From: Gammaproteobacteria bacterium
GTDB taxonomy: Bacteria; Pseudomonadota; Gammaproteobacteria; SG8-11
Direction of reading: 5' to 3'
Assembly: GCA_016200445.1 (NCBI GenBank)
Contig: JACQEQ010000237.1
Span: forward strand, 1-10,903
DNA length: 10,903 bases
In this document: piece after piece, positions 7,295 to 10,903 of the stretch
Numbering within the stretch: the first letter of the stretch is position 1
How the letters are laid out: each line of letters begins with the position of its first letter
Made by a program: the position numbers and the translations under genes
Notes under the pieces: generated by a model
The model's input: the letters and a program-made list of their open reading frames with translations, nothing else
The model's database searches: none
Told to the model about the DNA's origin: nothing

Positions 7295-9937
7295 ATGTCC
7301 GATGCTACGCCGCGTGCGATCTACCTTAAAGACTATCGCGCTCCGGAATTTCTGATTGATACCGTTGAGCTACGCTTTGATCTGGGCGAGGAGACCGCGC
7401 GCGTGTTTGCGCAATTGCAGATGCGCCGTGCACCGGCAACGGCCGGCAACGTGCCACTTACGCTCGACGGCCATGGTTTCGAGCTCGAATCGATTTCGCT
7501 CGACGGCCGCGTGTTGCCGGCTACGGAGTATGTTGTCGAGGCCGACAGCCTCACGATCAAACAAGTGCCTGATGCCTTCGTTCTTGACATTGTCACTGTG
7601 CTGCGTCCGCAAGATAATACTTCGCTGGAAGGACTGTACAAATCCAGCGGTAATTTCTGCACGCAGTGCGAGGCGCAAGGCTTTCGCAAAATAACTTATT
7701 TTTTAGATCGCCCCGATGTATTGGCGCGTTACACCGTCACGCTCAGCGGCGAGCAAGCCAAGTACCCGGTGTTGCTGTCTAACGGCAATTGCGTTGCGCG
7801 CGGCACGGGTGAGGGCGGCACGCACTGGGCGCGCTGGCAAGACCCGTTCCCCAAACCGAGTTACCTGTTCGCCATGGTCGCTGGCGACCTGGCGTGCGTT
7901 GAAGATAAATTCGTCACGTGTTCCGGGCGTAGCGTTGTGTTGCAAGTGTTTGTGCAACACCACAACGCAACGCAATGCGAACACGCATTGCGTTCGTTGC
8001 AGAAAGCCATGCGTTGGGATGAGGAAACTTTCGGGCGCGAATACGATCTTGACATTTACATGATCGTCGCGGTCGACGATTTCAACATGGGCGCGATGGA
8101 AAACAAAGGACTGAATGTTTTCAATTCGCGCTACGTGTTGGCCAAGCCGCAATCGGCGACCGATGCCGATTATCAAGCCATCGAGAGCATCATCGGCCAC
8201 GAATATTTTCATAATTGGTCGGGGAATCGCGTCACTTGCCGCGACTGGTTTCAGTTGAGTCTCAAAGAAGGTTTTACGGTATTTCGCGACCAGGAATTCA
8301 GCGCCGACATGAGCTCGCGCGCGGTGAAGCGCATCGCCGACGTAAATACGTTGCGCACCAATCAGTTTCGCGAAGATGCCGGTCCGATGGCGCATCCGGT
8401 GCGGCCGGAGTCTTATGTCGAGATCAACAACTTTTACACCATGACGGTATACAACAAAGGCGCTGAATTGATTCGCATGATGCGCGCGATCGTCGGTGCG
8501 CAGAAATTTCGCGCCGGTACCGATTTATATTTCGCGCGCCATGACGGACAGGCGGTCACGACCGACGATTTCGTGCGTGCGCTGGAAAATGCAAGCGGAA
8601 CCGATCTTACCGAATTTAAGCGTTGGTACAGTCAGGCCGGTACACCGGAGTTACGCGTCGAGCGGCACTACGACGCGGCCGCGCGCACCTGCACCTTGAC
8701 TGTGCGTCAGCGCTGCCCTGCCACGCCTGGACAGCCGGATAAGCTGCCGTTGCATATTCCTTTGGCGCTAGGCTTGCTGGACCCCAACGGTAACGATTTA
8801 CCCTTGCAATTGGCCGGTGAGGCCGCGCCGGCCGGCACAACGCGTGTGCTGCACGTGCGTGCTGCCGAGGAACGTTACACGTTCGTAAACATCCCGCATG
8901 AGCCGGTGCCGTCGTTACTGCGCGGCTTTTCCGCGCCGGTAAAAATCGATGCCGATCTGAGTGAAGCCGAGCGCTGCTTCCTGATGGCGCATGACAGCGA
9001 CCTGTTTAATCGTTGGGAAGCCAGCCAACAGTTGGCGGTGCAGATCATTTTGAAGCTGATCGAGCGCTTGCAAAAACGACAGCCCCTGGAACTTAATGCT
9101 GCGTCCGTAGGCGCGCTGCGCCAGATGTTGACAGACACTCGGCTTGATCCAGCATTTGTTGCGCACGCATTATCGTTGCCGGCCGAGACCTACATCGCCG
9201 AGTTCACAGCCGTGATTGATCCCGATGCGATTCACGGCGCGTGCCGCTTTGTGCGCCGTGCACTGGCAACGGAGCTGCGCAATATATGGCAGCAGGTATT
9301 TACAGCTAACCTGGACCGCAGCGAATACAGCATCGATGCGATGGCGATGGCGCGGCGTTCGCTAAAAAACACCGCATTGAGTTACTTGATCGAGCTGGAT
9401 GACCCGGAGATTCGCCGTATCTGTGTCGAGCAATTCCACACCGGCACTAATATGACCGATGTGCTGAGCGCGTTGGTATTATTAATTAATAGCGAAGGCG
9501 TGGAGGGCGACACGGCGCTCGCGGCTTTTTACACGCAATGGCAAGACGACAACCTGGTACTCGATAAGTGGTTTGCGATTCAGTCCACGTGTCGTCGGCC
9601 GGACGCGCTGCAACGTGTCGTCGCGCTCACCCGGCATGCGGCGTTCAATATCAAAAACCCCAATCGCCTGCGCGCGGTGATCGGTGCCTTCGCACACGGC
9701 AATCACGTGAACTTTCACGAACGCAACGGAGCCGGTTATGCGTTGCTCGGCGACTATGTCATCGCGCTGAATGCGTTGAATCCGCTGGTCGCGGCGCGCC
9801 TCGTCAGCGCGTTTACCGCGTGGCGCCGCTACGACGTAGGGCGCCAGGTTTTGATGAAACAACAGCTCGAACGTTTGCGCGATCACCCCGGGCTATCGAA
9901 GGACGTTTTCGAGATCGTAAATAAGAGTTTGGCGTAA
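7295..9937 (+). CDS. pepN: Aminopeptidase N (M1 family, E. coli PepN type)
   Basis: Zinc metallo-aminopeptidase that removes N-terminal residues from peptides, normally in the cytoplasm, in the final steps of protein turnover. At 880 aa it is close to the E. coli enzyme (870 aa). The substrate-binding GAMEN motif is at 266-270. The zinc site HEYFH has H302 and H306 with catalytic E303, and the third ligand E325 lies in KEGFTVFRDQEF. Y386 (TVYNKGAE) matches the transition-state tyrosine. All of these sit five residues after their E. coli counterparts (E264, H297, E298, H301, E320, Y381), so the active site is intact. Order: N-terminal beta domain, thermolysin-like catalytic domain, Ig-like domain about 450-555, C-terminal helical domain to 880. 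The start ATG follows AAGGAAA at 7279-7285. Monocistronic: divergent promoter region upstream, strong terminator downstream. Confidence 0.97.
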   Translation: MSDATPRAIYLKDYRAPEFLIDTVELRFDLGEETARVFAQLQMRRAPATAGNVPLTLDGHGFELESISLDGRVLPATEYVVEADSLTIKQVPDAFVLDIVTVLRPQDNTSLEGLYKSSGNFCTQCEAQGFRKITYFLDRPDVLARYTVTLSGEQAKYPVLLSNGNCVARGTGEGGTHWARWQDPFPKPSYLFAMVAGDLACVEDKFVTCSGRSVVLQVFVQHHNATQCEHALRSLQKAMRWDEETFGREYDLDIYMIVAVDDFNMGAMENKGLNVFNSRYVLAKPQSATDADYQAIESIIGHEYFHNWSGNRVTCRDWFQLSLKEGFTVFRDQEFSADMSSRAVKRIADVNTLRTNQFREDAGPMAHPVRPESYVEINNFYTMTVYNKGAELIRMMRAIVGAQKFRAGTDLYFARHDGQAVTTDDFVRALENASGTDLTEFKRWYSQAGTPELRVERHYDAAARTCTLTVRQRCPATPGQPDKLPLHIPLALGLLDPNGNDLPLQLAGEAAPAGTTRVLHVRAAEERYTFVNIPHEPVPSLLRGFSAPVKIDADLSEAERCFLMAHDSDLFNRWEASQQLAVQIILKLIERLQKRQPLELNAASVGALRQMLTDTRLDPAFVAHALSLPAETYIAEFTAVIDPDAIHGACRFVRRALATELRNIWQQVFTANLDRSEYSIDAMAMARRSLKNTALSYLIELDDPEIRRICVEQFHTGTNMTDVLSALVLLINSEGVEGDTALAAFYTQWQDDNLVLDKWFAIQSTCRRPDALQRVVALTRHAAFNIKNPNRLRAVIGAFAHGNHVNFHERNGAGYALLGDYVIALNALNPLVAARLVSAFTAWRRYDVGRQVLMKQQLERLRDHPGLSKDVFEIVNKSLA

Positions 9938-9958
9938 GATTTGTCCCTTCCAGGAACT

Positions 9959-9995
9959 TGCCGGAGCGCACACACAGCATACTCCGGCAGTTTTT
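9959..9995 (+). terminator. Rho-independent terminator of pepN
   Basis: TGCCGGAG (9959-9966) and CTCCGGCA (9982-9989) form a perfect 8-bp GC-rich stem with a 15-nt loop. One base after the stem a run of five T follows (9991-9995). It begins 21 nt after the pepN stop codon. Confidence 0.85.
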
Positions 9996-10277
9996 CAGTC
10001 GTTGTGATCCTGCGGCAAAATTCGGCATACCTTCACAAACGCAATTCCAGTCGGTCACGCTCCCAAGAAATAGAGCAAAAAATGTTGATGACGTCACAGC
10101 TTGATTGATCGGTAGTGCCGGTTTTCTGTCCCGTCCCTATGTATTAATGACGCATCGTAGCCGGTTGAACCGGTTAAGGTTTTTTTAAGACGTTATAACC
10201 ACCATCGCGCACGGAATAGCCATAGTTAATGGCCGTATTAGCGAGCAGCAACTTTTTTAAGAGAGCGGGGAGAAGGT
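9996..10277. other. Spacer between pepN terminator and lipoprotein gene
   Basis: No gene is supported here. It holds a short inverted repeat CCGGT/ACCGG (10161-10173) followed six bases later by seven T (10180-10186), a GCCAT/ATGGC inverted repeat (10219-10233), and the ribosome binding site of the next gene. The lipoprotein promoter is probably in the last 150 bases, but no clear sigma-70 pair is visible. Confidence 0.4.
10267..10272 (+). promoter_or_regulatory. Ribosome binding site of the lipoprotein gene
   Basis: GGGGAG lies 5 nt before the ATG at 10278, with AGAAGG immediately after it. This fixes the start at 10278, whose peptide begins with a classic lipoprotein signal, rather than the ATG at 10229 in another frame. 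Confidence 0.75.
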
Positions 10278-10903
10278 ATGAAAAAACAACTAAATTTAGT
10301 CGTCGCAGCGAGCATAGCGCTGGGCGTGGCGGCCTGCTCACCCGGCTCGCCGACGCCCACCGGTGTAAACAGCCTCAAAGGCAGCGCTGCGCAATTAGAC
10401 TCCGCTTCATATGCAGCGCTGTCGCCGTTGCAGCAGTATCAAGTTGCCAACAAGCTGACCAGCGCGTTGTTCACAGGCGTACCTGCCAGGGAATTTTTTG
10501 CAGCCGGTAGTATCGGTGCGGATACAAGTAAGCTGGCCGTGTCGGAGAAATACGGCAACTTCTTAAACAAGCTGCGTAAGGATCTTGATACTCCGTTACT
10601 TGAGGAGCCAACTCCCGATTTGGCTAATCCTTAAGCTGACCCGTGGGCTAATGACCTGCGAAAACCTACCAAAATCCCGTTATCTGGCGATACCAGTACG
10701 CGATCGCGCAGCAAGAACGAGATTGTTAATTTGATCGAAGGCAATAGCGATTTAGTCCCTGTTAAAACGGCGAAATATACGTTTGATAACGTCGGTGGTG
10801 ATTCCGGCAATAGCAGATCGGTGCAATATCCACTGGCCTATATATATGAAACGCCCCTGAGCGATGATTTTTTTGCGCGCTGGATGGCATATAAACTCGT
10901 TAA
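10278..10903 (+). pseudogene. Lipoprotein gene interrupted by one in-frame TAA, runs off the right edge
   Basis: The first 118 residues start with a lipoprotein signal: basic MKKQLN, a hydrophobic core, and lipobox VAAC with Cys20 as lipidation site. Ser at +2 suggests the outer membrane. The mature part is Gln/Ser/Ala-rich (YAALSPLQQYQVANKLTSAL). A TAA at 10632-10634 ends this frame, but the same frame stays open for 89 further codons to the window edge, with protein-like sequence including KNEIVNLIEGNSDLVPVKTA and SDDFFARWMAYKLVN. The other two plus frames are closed there, and no ribosome binding site or Met follows the stop until RWMAY. So one gene with a nonsense codon is likelier than two genes; CAA (Gln) to TAA would be the simplest change. 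Sequencing error, readthrough, or a genuine short lipoprotein remain possible. I do not recognise the family. Confidence 0.65.

Noticed and set aside
7703..8395. Minus-strand 230-codon frame inside pepN
   Set aside because: It is antisense to the GAMEN and HEXXH region of an intact pepN and has no independent support.
10089..10096. TGACGTCA palindrome upstream of the lipoprotein gene
   Set aside because: It is a single 8-bp palindrome with no second copy or nearby promoter; chance occurrence is adequate.
10229..10510. Plus-strand 93-codon frame overlapping the lipoprotein start
   Set aside because: The frame at 10278 has a good ribosome binding site and a complete lipoprotein signal; this overlapping frame has neither.

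Overview
The window looks like a chromosomal segment of a Gram-negative gammaproteobacterium. The grounds are an E. coli-type aminopeptidase N (PepN), a Lol-type lipoprotein signal, and a very large secreted protein with proline/threonine linkers, Ig-like repeats and a C-terminal Gly-rich/hydrophobic/Arg-rich sorting tail. That combination is familiar from polysaccharide-degrading marine or soil groups such as the Cellvibrionaceae. The taxonomic guess is inference; no rRNA or tRNA gene is present to anchor it.

Layout. (1) Positions 1-195 hold the start of a minus-strand reading frame that leaves the window on the left. (2) About 195-727 has no gene I can support and leads to (3) one very large plus-strand gene, 728-6193. 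It encodes a secreted, probably surface-anchored mosaic: signal peptide, Kelch-type beta-propeller, Pro/Thr linker, one Ig-like domain, Gly7 linker, a RIFT-barrel plus alpha/alpha-barrel module resembling the PcRGLX/YetA polysaccharide-lyase-like families, six more Ig-like domains, and a GlyGly-CTERM-like tail. (4) A hairpin at 6223-6243 lies between this gene and the convergent (5) minus-strand gene 6262-7215, a class I SAM-dependent methyltransferase with protein arginine methyltransferase (PRMT) features. (6) A 79-bp divergent spacer separates it from (7) pepN, 7295-9937, followed by a clear Rho-independent terminator at 9959-9995. (8) A gene-free stretch leads to (9) a lipoprotein gene at 10278 that has an in-frame TAA at 10632-10634, yet the same frame stays open to the right edge.

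How the parts relate. Nothing here forms an obvious operon. Adjacent genes are convergent (giant gene/methyltransferase), divergent (methyltransferase/pepN) or separated by a terminator (pepN/lipoprotein). The right-hand part (methyltransferase, pepN) reads like core housekeeping sequence, while the left-hand part (edge fragment, AT-richer spacer, giant mosaic gene) reads like accessory sequence. The points most worth following up are the architecture of the giant protein and its sorting signal, an 11-G homopolymer early in its reading frame, the preserved double-E loop in the bacterial PRMT-like enzyme, and the single nonsense codon in the lipoprotein gene.
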